NCBI GenBank assembly: GCA_917880885.1
Contig: OU862921.1
Coordinates: 54,362,508 to 54,426,507, forward strand
Direction of reading: 5' to 3'
DNA from: Limnephilus marmoratus
Taxonomy: Eukaryota > Arthropoda > Insecta > Trichoptera > Limnephilidae
Length of the DNA stretch: 64,000 nucleotides
The notes under the pieces are model-generated. The model was given only the letters and a program-made list of their open reading frames with translations, searched no databases and was not told the origin of the DNA. Both the position numbers and the translations under genes were made by a program. Of the stretch, positions 1-11,081 are shown one piece after another (position 1 is the stretch's first letter; every line of letters begins with the position of its first letter).

Positions 1-571
1 ATTTTAAAAGTTAAAATTCGAGTTTTGTTTGTTATTTAAATTCAAGTGTTCTATTCCATTTCCATTATTATTTCATCATGGGCCGGCAGTTTCACAGTAA
101 GTATTTGGATAATGAGAGAACTCAAATAGGACTTCAGAACTTGAATATCAACTTTAAAATTTTTATTTATTTATTTTTTATTATTTATTAATTTCAACGC
201 CCTGATGGGCTTTTACATTATAAGTTTATAATACAGAGACTTTTTTTTTTTAAATAAAAAAGATAAACTATAAAAATATAACTAGAAAACATCATATGAA
301 CGGTAGGTATACAGATAAATTTAGGAAAGATAGTGCATTATAATAAAAGAGAATGTTTCTAAGTTGTAAATGGCATAGAAATAAACAAGTAGGTATGTTA
401 GTAATTTAAAAAAAATTACAGGTGATTGATTAAATGTCATGAATAATACATGACAAAATGCAAGATACATAAAAAGAAAACGTTAACAAGTTTGTACATT
501 GTGGATTAATATAGAAATACACAAATATATGCAATAGACCCTAGGTGATGCTCCTTAGATATCAAAATATT

Positions 572-3456
572 CTACATAAAAATATTGTTCAGATATTTCT
601 TGAATAACGGTAAACTTGTATTAAATACATCGATATTTGAGGTGTATTTGTTCGCTAGTGTGTGTAGTCGAGAAATTGATGCATGTGTGTGATAGAGAGT
701 TAGAGAGTTATTGTTGCAGAATAATATGTTTTGCCTTGTCGCTCGAGTTGGTACCTTAAAGTCAATGAGATGCAGAAGTTCGCAACAATCTAATTCGGAG
801 TGAATAATTTTAAACAAAAAAGTTAGATCGTTTATTTTTCTTCTGTTTTCTAAGGAATGCAATTTAAGTGTATTTAGTAAAGATGTGTAGTTAATGTGTT
901 GAATAGGTATGTGTAACTTGAAGTTAATAAATCTTAAAAATTTGTGCTGCACTCTTTCGATATTTCTTATATGAACTTGATAATATGGGGACCAAACTAT
1001 GGAATTGTATTCCAGCAAGCTGCGTACGAGTGACAAATATACGATTTTTATAACTTCCAACGAATCGAAGTCTTTGATTGTTCTGATTATAAATCCTAGT
1101 GTTTTCATGCCTTTGTTAGTTATTTGTTGTATGTGATTTATAAAATTTAATTGCGAATCAAACACAACTCCAAGATCCCTAAATTCTTTGACTTTTTCTA
1201 AAATTTTATTATCTATTGTGTATTTGAAAGATAGTGGGGTCTTTGTTCGACAAAATGTTAGTGACTTACATTTATCGATATTGAGGAATAAGTTGTTTGC
1301 GACACACCAATTTTGTAATTTGACGATGTTTGACTGTAGGATTTGGCAGTCACCTGTATTAGATATTTCTTTGTATAATTTGATGTCATCGGCAAAAAGC
1401 AGAACTTCTACATCGTCGAAACAACTTATGATATCATTTATGAATATTAAGAAAAGGATGGGGCCGAGATGACTCCCTTGCGGTAGACCACTGGTTGCAT
1501 ATAATAACTTAGATTTTGAATTTTGAATTTTAACAAATAAGATTCTGTTAGACAAATAACTTGAGAACCAATCCAACAACTTGCCTCTCAGTCCTAAGGC
1601 ATACAGTTTACTAAGTAATAATTTATGTGATACTTTGTCAAAAGCTTTTGAAAAATCTGTGTAGATACTGTCAACTTGTTTTTTTTTTGTAAAAGATTCT
1701 GTAATATAGTTATGGTAAAGTAACAGGTTAGTAGCAGTTGACCTACCAGAAACGAATCCGTGTTGGTTTTTATCAATTACTTTTAATATTGATGGATAAA
1801 TTAAATCGAGAACAAGGGATTCAAAGATTTTCGGGAGTGCTGATTGTATGCATATAGGACGGTAGTTTTTAATGTCTGTATCGTCACCTTTTTTGAGAAT
1901 CGGGGTAATATAACTAGATTTCCAACGGATTGGAAAATGTCCAGAAGAAAGTAGGTGGTTAAATAGTGCGGTGAGTGGACCTGATATTGCAGATGCGCAT
2001 TGTTTGAAAAATATTGGTGGGATGTTATCTGGGCCTGCAGATTTATTAGGGTCAAGTGAAATGATTTTATTTAAGCATGATTCCTGCGTTATGAGGCAAT
2101 TATGTAGATGTATTGTGTTTTGATATGTGTATGATGGTAGGTTGTTATCTGATATTTCGCCTTCGTATACACTTTGGAAATGATCCGCAAACAAATTAAC
2201 AATATCAAAGGTGCTATTGGCTATTTTGCCATCATAATGCATTGTGGGGGGGTAGTCTTTACTTTCATTGTTTAATTTTTTAACAAAATTCCAAAGATTC
2301 TTTGTTCCTAGCGCATTTTTCTCAATGGAGGTGATGTGTGCTTTATAGCACAGTTTCGATATTGTTTTACATTTCTTTCTTGTTTCTGAGAAGTTTGAGT
2401 AGTCGTTGATTTGGTGAGTCAGTTTAAAAATTTTGTGTAGCTGTTTTTTTTGTTTCAGTAAGAGTATAAGATCTGTGGAGAACCAAATTGGATATTTTCT
2501 GTGTTTTGGTGTATACGAGGGGACATGAGATTTTATATTTTCAGAAAATGTTTCATAGAGTTTCTCTAGTATTTGTTCTATATCACTGTTAGTGGTCAAG
2601 AAAGTCCAATCTGTATTAGTGAGTTGGTAGTTAATAGAATCGTAATCAGCGTTTTTGAAGTTGAGTGTTGTTTGTTTCAGTGGTGGATTGTTCGTGTACA
2701 TATTTACTGTAATGTGTAAGGGGGGATGATAATTATCCGCCGGAACGAGCTGATCGTCTGACATTTCAACACACAATTTAGAGCTGTTTGAAAGTGCAAG
2801 ATCTAGAAGGCGATCACATATATTAGGTACAAAATTATGCTGATGGAAATTTAAATAGTTTATCATATCTATCACTTCACGTGCTGGGTCGTTAGAACTT
2901 TCGTTAGTAATGTAACCATTGTCACTAGAGTTCCATTTCAAATTGGGAAGATTATAATCGCCGACAATAATTATTTTTGATGTAGGATTTTTTGACATAA
3001 GAAATTCGATGTCTTCGCAATGTTTCTTGTAGGTTTGGATGTCGGAGTTTGGTGGTATGTATACAGTTCCAATGATGATTTTTTCCATGGGAGTGACAAT
3101 TTGTACAAATAATTGCTCCAATGAGGTATTTTGCGTTTTTAGTTTTTTCACTGTTATATTTTCCCTAATTGCAATCAAAACTCCGCCTCCTCTGGATTTG
3201 GTACTAGATTTAGGGTTTCTGTCACACCGAAATATCTTGTGGTTTGTGAAACCAAGTTCAGGAGATTTTATTTCTGGAACGAGCCATGTTTCAGTAAGGA
3301 TAAATATATCATGTCCGTGTAAAGGTACCGTTACTTTAAGGTCATGTAGTTTTGTACGAAGTCCTCTTGTATTTTGATAATAGATTTTGATTTTATCAGG
3401 GCATTTGGTCCGGCATTTTCTGTTAGTTAGGCCATATCCAATGGTGGATTTTGGTT
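572..3456 (-). CDS. ORF2: endonuclease-reverse transcriptase of non-LTR element
   Basis: Encodes the protein that nicks target DNA and reverse transcribes the element RNA. The frame is open for about 960 codons. The endonuclease begins with YYQNTRGLRTK near 3360-3390 and contains LTETW and GDYN. RT motifs follow: KSSYITPILKKGD, NYRPI, YTDFSKAFDKVSH, GLPQGSHLGPILF and the catalytic FADD. The C-terminus is the usual region after RT, without RNase H. There is no AUG upstream of the endonuclease; the first plausible non-AUG start (TTG, near 3178) would remove half of that domain. The frame overlaps ORF1 in the -1 register and can be entered at an A-AAA-AAC heptamer at 3454-3460. No internal stop is visible, which suggests a fairly recent copy despite the damaged ORF1. 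Confidence 0.85.
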
Positions 3457-3960
3457 TTTTGAGACATTTACTATTGCTGGTTTGTTATTTATAAATTTTA
3501 TAGTTAGTCCGACTTCGCCTTCTAGGGTACGGTTTGCCAGGGTTTGTCTAAGATCATTTAGGTATTGCCTTTGTAGAGGGGTTTGGTCGGAATAGATTTT
3601 GCAATCGGTGTGTGTTAGAGCTATATTTTTTCTGCGCAATACATTTAATACTGTCAACGGGTCGTTAAGGATGACTTTCATTGGCCTTATTTTATTTGGT
3701 TTAACTACGCCAATGCGGAAGATGTTGACAGAGTTTTCAACGAGCGTGGTATCGATTTTGTTGAGAATTTTTAAAACTTCCACTTTGTCCTGTTTAATTC
3801 GGTCCAATTGATTCGCCATGACGCTTTCGGGCACATTTGTGATGATTAAATTTTTGGCTCTCTATTTTTGATTAATTGTTCAAATTTTGTGGGACAAATC
3901 GCTTTCAGGTTCAACCAAATTCGTTGGACATATTGCAAAACGAAACATAATGATCATCAA
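3427..3960 (-). pseudogene. ORF1 (nucleic-acid-binding, gag-like) C-terminal remnant
   Basis: The open part (3427 to about 3873) encodes the C-terminal domain of the ORF1 type common in insect jockey/CR1-like elements: an NLIITNVPES start, a hydrophobic core ending with VLRRKNIALTHTDCKIY, then TPLQRQYLNDLR. This protein coats element RNA. Upstream the reading frame is lost: short coding-like pieces in other frames (FEQLIK near 3877-3900, and another piece with a Met near 3945) suggest at least two frameshifts. The N-terminal half of ORF1 is missing. It ends 'ATGGCCTAA' and overlaps ORF2. Family assignment is from general sequence pattern only. Confidence 0.65.
3454..3460 (-). promoter_or_regulatory. 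Candidate -1 ribosomal frameshift heptamer A-AAA-AAC
   Basis: The minus strand reads tcA AAA AAC in the ORF1 frame. A one-base backward slip places the ribosome exactly in the ORF2 frame, which is open from here on. The site lies about 30 nt before the ORF1 stop. Downstream structure was not assessed. Confidence 0.45.
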
Positions 3961-5150
3961 CTTAGATTAGAGTTAGAAAGCCTTTAAAATATTTTTTTCT
4001 ATTATTTCTACTTTAGTAGGAATTTTTTAAGCGAATACCGATGGCAGCTGAAATTTTCTTCGTAGGTACAAATAATACAGTAAATATTATATGATGTAAG
4101 AATATTTGTTAAGTTTCAATGAAGTTTTTTTAGTGTTCGACAAGACGTAATTTAATACCCATTTCATGCGCGTTAAATTCATTCATTGACTTAATTATTT
4201 AATGCACTTTTATTTATTTAATATTATTTATGATCTGTTGGCAGGTGGTTGCAAAAGTAAAGGTATTCGGTTGTAGGTAAGTTATTGGAGAAGAGGTTTT
4301 TTATGGGAAATATAAATTTTAAAAATCAAACAAAATTTATGTAAACATGGTTTGTTTTCATTTGAATTTCATTTCGTTAACTGAAAAGCGCTCCTGAGAT
4401 CTTTTATGAAATGTTATTGTTTATTGGTTTCTTCTCGTTCCCAGCAACTCATCTGTAGTTATTGGTTGAAACAAAACTATTTGGTCTAAATTAAAAATTT
4501 GTATTTAAAAACCTATTAATAGCTAGAGAGATTTACGTGTTAGCCGGGGATAAGTCGAGACTGATAAATATTACGAATAGATATAATATATACATATATT
4601 CCCAGTTTATATTTAATTTTCTTTACAGGTACATCTTCTAAAATAAATTAGTGTAATTAGAAAAGCATCTAAATTCCATTAGGTACCTACTATGGAGTGA
4701 TAAGCTGATACTGGGCGCAGAAAGCGGCCAATAGCTGATAGCTACAGCACTAATGCTAATGCACTCCGCTCTGATAGCCCAACAACTCCTGCCGCAGAAC
4801 TCACAGCTCTGAAGGAACCACTCGTTGTTCATTTCTCGTATTGTTATGACACCCAACACCAGATAGTGTGCAAATAGCACTGCACGCAAGAACTCCTAAT
4901 AGGCTGTCCTAATAGTCCATCAGTTCTTTTGGGTTTATGTAAACTGTTTAAGCAATTCCATTCTTGCAAACTGCGCAATTATTAGGTATAATTATTTATT
5001 TATTTATACATTTACATTCTCGTACATACGTTTACGTAATAAGTACCAGTTATACAATCAGTAACTGTGTGAGTTAGTAGCAGTACTTTGTGAACACTAG
5101 GAGTAAATATTATGTTATAGTGTTCCCGTGTTTTAGATAAATAATAATAA
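3961..5150. other. Unannotated AT-rich spacer
   Basis: I see no supportable gene or repeat boundary. A slightly GC-richer patch at 4680-4890 has an open minus-strand frame of 83 codons without recognisable motifs; it could be an old exon or repeat, but nothing supports a call. Confidence 0.4.
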
Positions 5151-5164
5151 AACATATTTGGCTA

Positions 5165-5215
5165 ATTTATATAGCGCCGTTTTCGTGAAAAATCACCTCA
5201 AGGGCGCTGTACAAA
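5165..5215 (+). repeat. Short dispersed repeat, copy 1 (AGCGCC...GGCGCT)
   Basis: About 45 bp ending in AGCGCC and GGCGCT, with a GTGAAAAATCACCTC core. The same sequence recurs in reverse orientation at 37612-37660, including the TACAAATA flank. Probably part of a small non-autonomous element; its full limits are not visible. Confidence 0.5.
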
Positions 5216-5387
5216 TAAATATATGTATATTTAAAAGAATTAACATTACTGACTTACAGCTAAGATTTATAATAATTATAACTGGTGACCTACATCTAAG
5301 ACTTATAGCTAATAAATTACATCTAACACTTATATAAAGTATTGTTATTAGTATAATATCTATTATTATAATTACGACGATTTTGAC

Positions 5388-5465
5388 AACCTCTTTGGTA
5401 AAGGGAGAAGGTTCTTGACTAGCAATCCAAAGGTCGCGGGGTCAATTCCCGGTATGCGCAAATGA
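5388..5465 (+). repeat. tRNA-like SINE head (Ala-AGC-like)
   Basis: The stretch reads like a degraded tRNA: a D-arm-like TTTGGTAAAGGGAGAAGG, an anticodon-loop-like CTAGCAA, and a B-box-like GGTCAATTCCC. The acceptor stem does not close convincingly. The most likely source is a tRNA-derived SINE; a functional tRNA is unlikely. Confidence 0.4.
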
Positions 5466-5519
5466 ATTTTATTTGATTAATTTGTGTTATTTCACAAATA
5501 ACTATTTTTTACAAATATG

Positions 5520-5802
5520 CAGTGGCGACTCGTGACTTTTGGGTGTGCTAGGGTGCTAATATTAAAAAAAATGTCATCATGGATGTTGTCGTATGGGAAA
5601 AATATATTTTTTTTTCAAAAATTGGTTTAAAGATTTTCAGGAAATCGGTGCGGCACACCGCCAAACTGAAACTTCCTGAAATTTTTCATAAAAAAAAACA
5701 GATTTTCAAAAAAAAAATTTTTTTTTCGCCTACAACAACGTCAATAATGCCATTTTTTAATATCAGCACTCCAGCACACCCAAAAGTCACGAGCCGCCAC
5801 TG
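5520..5802. mobile_element. hAT-type MITE with 8-bp target-site duplication
   Basis: The element begins CAGTGGCGACTCGTGACTTT and ends with its inverted counterpart AAAGTCACGAGCCGCCACTG. It is flanked on both sides by CAAATATG (5512-5519 and 5803-5810), a perfect 8-bp duplication typical of hAT transposition. The terminal repeats extend inward imperfectly (GGTGCTAATATTAAAA against TTTTTAATATCAGCAC, then GATGTTGTCGTA against TACAACAACGTC), so the whole 283-bp unit can fold into one long hairpin. There is no coding capacity; a hAT transposase would have to act in trans. Confidence 0.85.
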
Positions 5803-5867
5803 CAAATATGTATAATATTTGCGGAACGTTCCAAAATGGAAGATACTTTTAGTTTCGCCTTGTTGTA

Positions 5868-6826
5868 AGCAGTACCGGATTATTCATAAGGCAGTGTAGG
5901 CAACTGCCTCGGGGCCCCGCATCGGCTGGGGGCCCCGCTCACCGAGAAAGAATGACTTCTTAAGTCAATGGTTTGACTCTCAATTAGTGAGCAACTCCGG
6001 CATCTATTTTGTAAGCAGTACCTTGTTGTAAGCAGTACCGGATTATTCATAAGGCAGTGTAGGCAACTGCCTCGGGGCCCCGCATCGGCTGGGGGCCCCG
6101 CTCACCGAGAAAGAATGACTTCTTAAGTCAATGGTTTGACTCTCAACTAGTGAGCAACTCCGGCATCTATTTTGTAAGCAGTACCTTGTTGTAAGCAGTA
6201 CCGGATTATTCATAAGGCAGTGTAGGCAACTGCCTCGGGGCCCCGCATCGGCTGGGGGCCCCGCTCACCGAGAAAGAATGACTTCTTAAGTCAATGGTTT
6301 GACTCTCAATTAGTGAGCAACTCCGGCATCTATTTTGTAAGCAGTACCTTGTTGTAAGCAGTACCGGATTATTCATAAGGCAGTGTAGGCAACTGCCTCG
6401 GGGCCCCGCATCGGCTGGGGGCCCCGCTCACCGAGAAAGAATGACTTCTTAAGTCAATGGTTTGACTCTCAACTAGTGAGCAACTCCGGCATCTATTTTG
6501 TAAGCAGTACCTTGTTGTAAGCAGTACCGGATTATTCATAAGGCAGTGTAGGCAACTGCCTCGGGGCCCCGCATCGGCTGGGGGCCCCGCTCACCGAGAA
6601 AGAATGACTTCTTAAGTCAATGGTTTGACTCTCAACTAGTGAGCAACTCCGGCATCTATTTTGTAAGCAGTACCTTGTTGTAAGCAGTACCGGATTATTC
6701 ATAAGGCAGTGTAGGCAACTGCCTCGGGGCCCCGCATCGGCTGGGGGCCCCGCTCACCGAGAAAGAATGACTTCTTAAGTCAATGGTTTGACTCTCAACT
6801 AGTGAGCAACTCCGGCATCTGTTTTG
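5868..6826. repeat. Tandem array: six units of 163 bp
   Basis: The word AGCAGTACCGGATT starts at 5868, 6031, 6194, 6357, 6520 and 6683, a constant spacing of 163 bp. The last unit diverges near 6822. Each unit has a GC-rich inverted core (CGGGGCCCC...GGGGGCCCCG). One diagnostic base (CAATTAGTG or CAACTAGTG) runs T,C,T,C,C,C across the copies, pointing to an early dimer duplication. The 'TAGGCAACTGCCTCGGGGCCCC' look recalls hAT-type termini, so the array may be an amplified transposon end. Confidence 0.95.
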
Positions 6827-7120
6827 GAAAAAGTCAGGTTTCAAGATGTTTAAAAAATTTATTTTTATTTTTATTAGGAACATTTACAGGTTAAAATAAC
6901 ACTACATGCATTAAAGAAAACAACAAATTATAATAATTATATTATAAACCAATAACGAATAACTAATGTTCACATCATGCACAAATAATAAATAAAAGTT
7001 CAATAATTAAAACAAGTATTTAAACATAGCTGTATTTTACTTTGCTTTCCTTCTATTCGTTAAGCAGCATTATTTAGTGTCAGTGGGGGTGTGATTGTAA
7101 GTTAGGGGTTTGAATTAAAA

Positions 7121-7702
7121 AACGCCTGGGTTTCAAAAGTTGCTTACAAAGAAAATGAGAACTGCATTTAAATTAATTTTTTTTTAAATGCTTATTTTCG
7201 CTCGCTAAAATGAATTGAAAATCAGAAAAAAAACCTAAAACATTTTTTTAAAAATTATGTCAATTAATTTTTTTTCAATAATTTAACCCTTTAACTTTTG
7301 TTTGTTATTAAAAACTACGTACAGCTGACCAAAACGAAAAAAAAAAACAATTTTATGAATACAAGTTAAGTCAACAAGAATGATTTTATCCAGGAAACGT
7401 GTTATTTTCCCCTTTCATATTTATAACAAACTTTTAAAACAATTTTTTTTGCATTCTTATACTTTTTTTATATTCATACTGCAGTTATGGAATAAAAATT
7501 AAATTTGCTAACAAATATAAAATATGGACCCTTTGTTTAATTTTTTATCCTAATCACGAAAAATTTTTTTTTTCAAAACTTCCGGCCATTTTAGCGAGCT
7601 AATTAATAGTGAACACAATTTCATTTATTTATACGTTTTCGATTACCTACAGGTCCTACAGCCTACAGATCATAAGCAACTTTTGAGACCCCAGGCGTTT
7701 AA
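7121..7702. mobile_element. Non-autonomous TIR element of about 580 bp
   Basis: The left end AAACGCCTGGGTTTCAAAAG and right end CTTTTGAGACCCCAGGCGTTT (reading outward) form imperfect terminal inverted repeats of about 27 bp (7120-7146 and 7675-7701). A second inverted pair lies inside: CGCTCGCTAAAATG near 7200 against CATTTTAGCGAGC near 7589. The interior is AT-rich and non-coding. The superfamily cannot be fixed because no clear target-site duplication is visible. Confidence 0.65.
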
Positions 7703-7904
7703 AAATAAAGCCATTTTTTATCTCTCTATGGAGAGCGACCTAAGCTATTGTAGGCGAAGTGTGTGGTTTATATTGGCATTTGTTTTTTTTTGCTTTTATT
7801 TCTGATTATATGCTTAAAAAAATATAAATGTTGTTCAAGTTTTCGTGTGCACCACCTATCTGCTTGCTAAAATTCTTTATTCCTCTTCATACCATGGTTG
7901 TCTG

Positions 7905-8022
7905 GAGTGATCACTTTAGTGATAAGACCGGTCACATAGTGCTGGTTTTTTTTTTAAATATATTTACTTTTATATACTCGTATTTGTCCATTTATGTGCA
8001 ATAAAGAGTCATTGTATTGTAT
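7905..8022 (+). mobile_element. 3' tail of an RTE-type non-LTR element or derived SINE
   Basis: The stretch has TCACTTTAGTGATAAGACCG, then a T-rich tract, then GTGCAATAAAGAGTCATTGT and ATTGTATTGTAT. This combination is what I recall of RTE-like 3' ends in Lepidoptera. No coding sequence is attached, so this is a 5'-truncated copy or a SINE sharing the tail. Confidence 0.5.
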
Positions 8023-9850
8023 TCGTTTCAATTTTTTATTGATTGGGGTGATGGCATACCTTCGTCATATAGTAAAAAAACAGATTAATTATGAATGAAA
8101 TTACGTTGTGGTAGAAAAAAATATATTTTGAAAGTTAGAAAAGGGTAAAGGTAAGCCTATCAGAGGCCCAGAGCGGCAAAGCTGAATTCGCTGTTCCGCC
8201 ATTTAATTTTTTTTTTAGATATCAAATTTTTCCTACGTGGTGCCATGGACACTAGATTTTCGAACAGTTTAACTTGGTGCATGCAAATCAGATGTATAAT
8301 TTAGTTTTATTAATACGTTGTCAACCAGAAAAACGTGTTAAAAAAGTTTCGAGAAAAACTCGTTAAAAGTTTTCTGAAGTAATTCAACATACAAACTGTT
8401 TCTAACGGTTTCACATAAAATGCTGTATCTCCATCAATTTTTCGAATTTCTTGGTGAGAGCATTTTTAACAAATGCATCTTTCAGAAAATGTAAAAAAAA
8501 AATATTACAATTTTTTTTTACAGTGTCCTGGTGCCTTAAAACCTTGTTAAGGATTTGATCAAGGGAACATGGAGGCATTTGGAGGCCCCCCAGGACCAGT
8601 GGCCCGGGGTAGGTCACCCCTTCCACCCCCGCCTTCCCCGTTAGTCCACCATTGGTCAGGTTCCACCTCCACCTTCCTCTTTCTTATCTCCTTCCCCTCC
8701 ACACTACCTACAGTCTCACAACATACCCCAATCGGGGATGCCATAGTCTCACTGGCTCTAGACCGGAGCAGTTGGGACCCTTGTGCAGTATTTACATAAA
8801 TGTACTCATTTTACATAAGTACATACATTTAAATAACAGAATAAAAAAACAGAAAAAATAATAAATACATGAAATCCGAAATGAATTGGTATTCACTATT
8901 CTTACTTACTTCAGTGATTATAAACCTAATAAAATAGTAATTTTAAAGCGGTACTTTACTTCAATGTTACAAAATAAATTTGTTCTTCCAGTCATTCGCA
9001 CATGAACAAAATAATAAGGTAGCCAACGAAACACAGAAAATTCAGAGGAGTAGAAAAACGAAAAGTTGTATTAAAAAACTTTAAAGGTAAAACATCTCTA
9101 GGTTGGTTTCTGCTTCATAATGTGGTTTCATGCCTATGCTGTATTGCTATTGCAGTATAAAATCTCTATTTTTTTAAATTCCATCGTGCGTTATACGTCC
9201 ATAGAAAAATGATAAAGTTTAGATATAATTCTCTAGTAAAACTTATGTAGTGTACATACATACCTGCGTGGAATTTGGTCATCAACTTGTTTCGGAATTA
9301 TTGTAATGGACAATTGGGTAGGTACGAGTAGGAGTGTACTCAGTGCTCGTCTGTCCACTTAGTAAGGGAGACATATTGTGTGTCAGTGTATATTAGTATG
9401 TCTAATGTCTGCTTCGGTTATGACTATTAATAATTTAAGCGTTTCAGGGGTTAATTAGAGAGTCAAGAATTTGTATCTTGCAATGAAAGGAATGATGTGA
9501 TACCATGTTGTATGAGATACTGAGCATGTTAATTAAATGCCAATATTATATTATAAACTAGGAGATATTTACTCGATCAGTCAATAACGATAAATGCAAT
9601 ATTATTGGTATTGAATATTTGTTTGGTGTAGTATAAATCGCGATAAGGCTCGTGGGTTGCGAAAACCACGTTACACTTATGAGAAAAAATTACTACCAAA
9701 CCAATCTTTTCTGAGAAAAAAAATTATTTCCAAAAAAATCTTTTCTGAATACATTCCACAATCGAAAAATTCCACAATCTTTCAATAAAATGATGAATCA
9801 TTTCGACGGACCACCACAGAAGCTTTCACACATCGGGAACAGATAAGAGG
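8023..9850. other. Spacer with GC-rich patch sharing a minisatellite word
   Basis: Mostly AT-rich and featureless. At 8569-8800 a GC-rich patch carries CCCCACC-type runs and a GGAGCAGTTGGGACCCTTGT word near 8764. That word also forms the minisatellite at 48015-48660, so this is probably a relict of the same repeat family. Confidence 0.5.
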
Positions 9851-9853
9851 TTA

Positions 9854-10014
9854 GGGAACGTACCCATACTACGTGACACTTTTAGGGGGGGGGGGGTCTT
9901 CAAAAGGTCACGCTCCATACAAATGAGCGGCGGGTTCCTTAGGATTTTGGTCACCGGGGGGGGGGGGGGGGTAAAAATTGCAAAAAGTTGGTCACGTAGT
10001 TTGGGTACGTTCCC
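9854..10014. mobile_element. PIF/Harbinger-type MITE with TTA target-site duplication
   Basis: The terminal inverted repeats are GGGAACGTACCC-TACTACGTGAC and GTCACGTAGT-GGGTACGTTCCC. TTA flanks the element on both sides (9851-9853 and 10015-10017), matching the 3-bp TWA preference of Harbinger elements. The 161-bp interior holds two long G runs and no ORF. Confidence 0.75.
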
Positions 10015-10744
10015 TTATCTAACTTACAAATTAAAAAACTTCTAAACAAAAATGTTAATTGTTCAGGAGAGTATAGAAAACGTTTTTTTTAATCTTTTCA
10101 AAACTCATATTTCCGATTTTTGCAGACAAATAACATTGAATTGATCTTTCAGATTCATAAAATATTTAGTAAATTTCTTTAATAACAATAATTTATTTAT
10201 AATTTTTCAGGAAAAGCCCTCTTTAAATGCACTTCGTAAAGGACGAACTAATTTTCATAAAAATACTAGCTGACCTGGCGAACTTCGTACCGCCATATTT
10301 TTTTCGAGTATATATGTTATTTTCGAAATTCCTGAAAGTCTGGATTTACTATTTAGCCCACCTCGGCTTCACAGGGGTGGTGTACCGTCGCGGACAAAGG
10401 AAATGTAACACTTCCGGTAAATTCAAATCAGTTGGATTATCAATAATTCCATATATCGAATGTTACACGTTACGTACTTCATGATAAAAAATGAGACAAA
10501 ATCTTCCGTTTACAATACGACCATAAAATGAAATAAAATTACAGATAAATGAAACAATTTAACTTTGTTTGAACCACTTATATAATGAGTAAATACGACC
10601 GGTTTCGGAACGAACGTTCCATCTTCAGGGCAAGTGTATACTAAATAAAAATTAAAAAATAAATAAAAAATACAATTAAATAATTCGACCATAACTATTG
10701 TAATGTACACTATTATTCGTTTTTCTTTCTGGAGAGAAACAAAT
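10015..10744. other. Spacer with dispersed-repeat relics
   Basis: Contains the words TAGCTGACCTGGCGAACTTC near 10268 and GACCGGTTTCGGAACG near 10599, which I recall as recurrent interspersed sequence in insect genomes. A relative of the second occurs at 41600-41640. No boundaries or coding potential are visible. Confidence 0.35.
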
Positions 10745-11081
10745 AGCGCCGATAGTTTGCCGACCGACCCCAAGTCTTAAAACGAACGAACATAAGCTCT
10801 AAAACGACTGACCCCAATTGTTAAAACGATGATTTTGTTAATAATTCTTCTTTTAGCAGATTCTTTGATTGATTCGTGTACAGACCATGATTCTTAGTAA
10901 AAATCCAGAATTTCAGTCGGTTTGGTGCCACCTCGAAGTTTTGACCGACCACAAGTGTTAAAACAACCGAACCTAAGCTAAACGACTGACCCCAAGTGTT
11001 AAAACAATGATTTTATTAATAATTCTTCTTTTAGCAGATTCTTTGATTGATTCGTGTACAGGCCATGATTAATATATAAGT
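10745..11081 (+). repeat. Degenerate satellite of about 180 bp, left part
   Basis: Copies share AATTCTTCTTTTAGCAGATT (starting 10843 and 11021, period 178), GACCCCAAGTGTTAAAACGA-like sequence and CAGTCGGTTTGGTGCCACC. The array stops at 11081, exactly where the LTR element begins, and resumes at 26410. Confidence 0.85.

Larger units (their letters stand above)
160..3960 (-). mobile_element. Jockey/CR1-like non-LTR retrotransposon, 5'-truncated
   Basis: A minus-strand element with an ORF1 remnant, a long open ORF2, a 3' UTR of about 400 bp and an A-rich/AAAT-type tail, seen as T-rich sequence near 160-190. Just before the tail is a short hairpin, GCCCATCAGGGC on the minus strand near 200-211. 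The 5' boundary is uncertain: ORF1 is broken around 3850-3960 and nothing ORF1-like is visible further upstream. I see no target-site duplication. The clade call rests on apurinic endonuclease plus RT organisation and the absence of RNase H, so jockey, CR1 and related clades all remain possible. Confidence 0.85.

Noticed and set aside
4638..4889. Possible exon on the minus strand
   Set aside because: Slightly higher GC and an open frame, but no splice sites or motif that I can recognise.
5388..5465. Functional tRNA-Ala gene
   Set aside because: Anticodon-like AGC and B box are present but the acceptor and D stems do not pair; kept only as a SINE head.
5868..6826. CRISPR-like array
   Set aside because: Units are contiguous 163-bp tandem copies without unique spacers, in an insect-type genome.
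10260..10300. Helitron or SINE terminus at TAGCTGACCTGGCGAACTTC
   Set aside because: The word is familiar from insect repeats but I cannot define its class or its other end with confidence.
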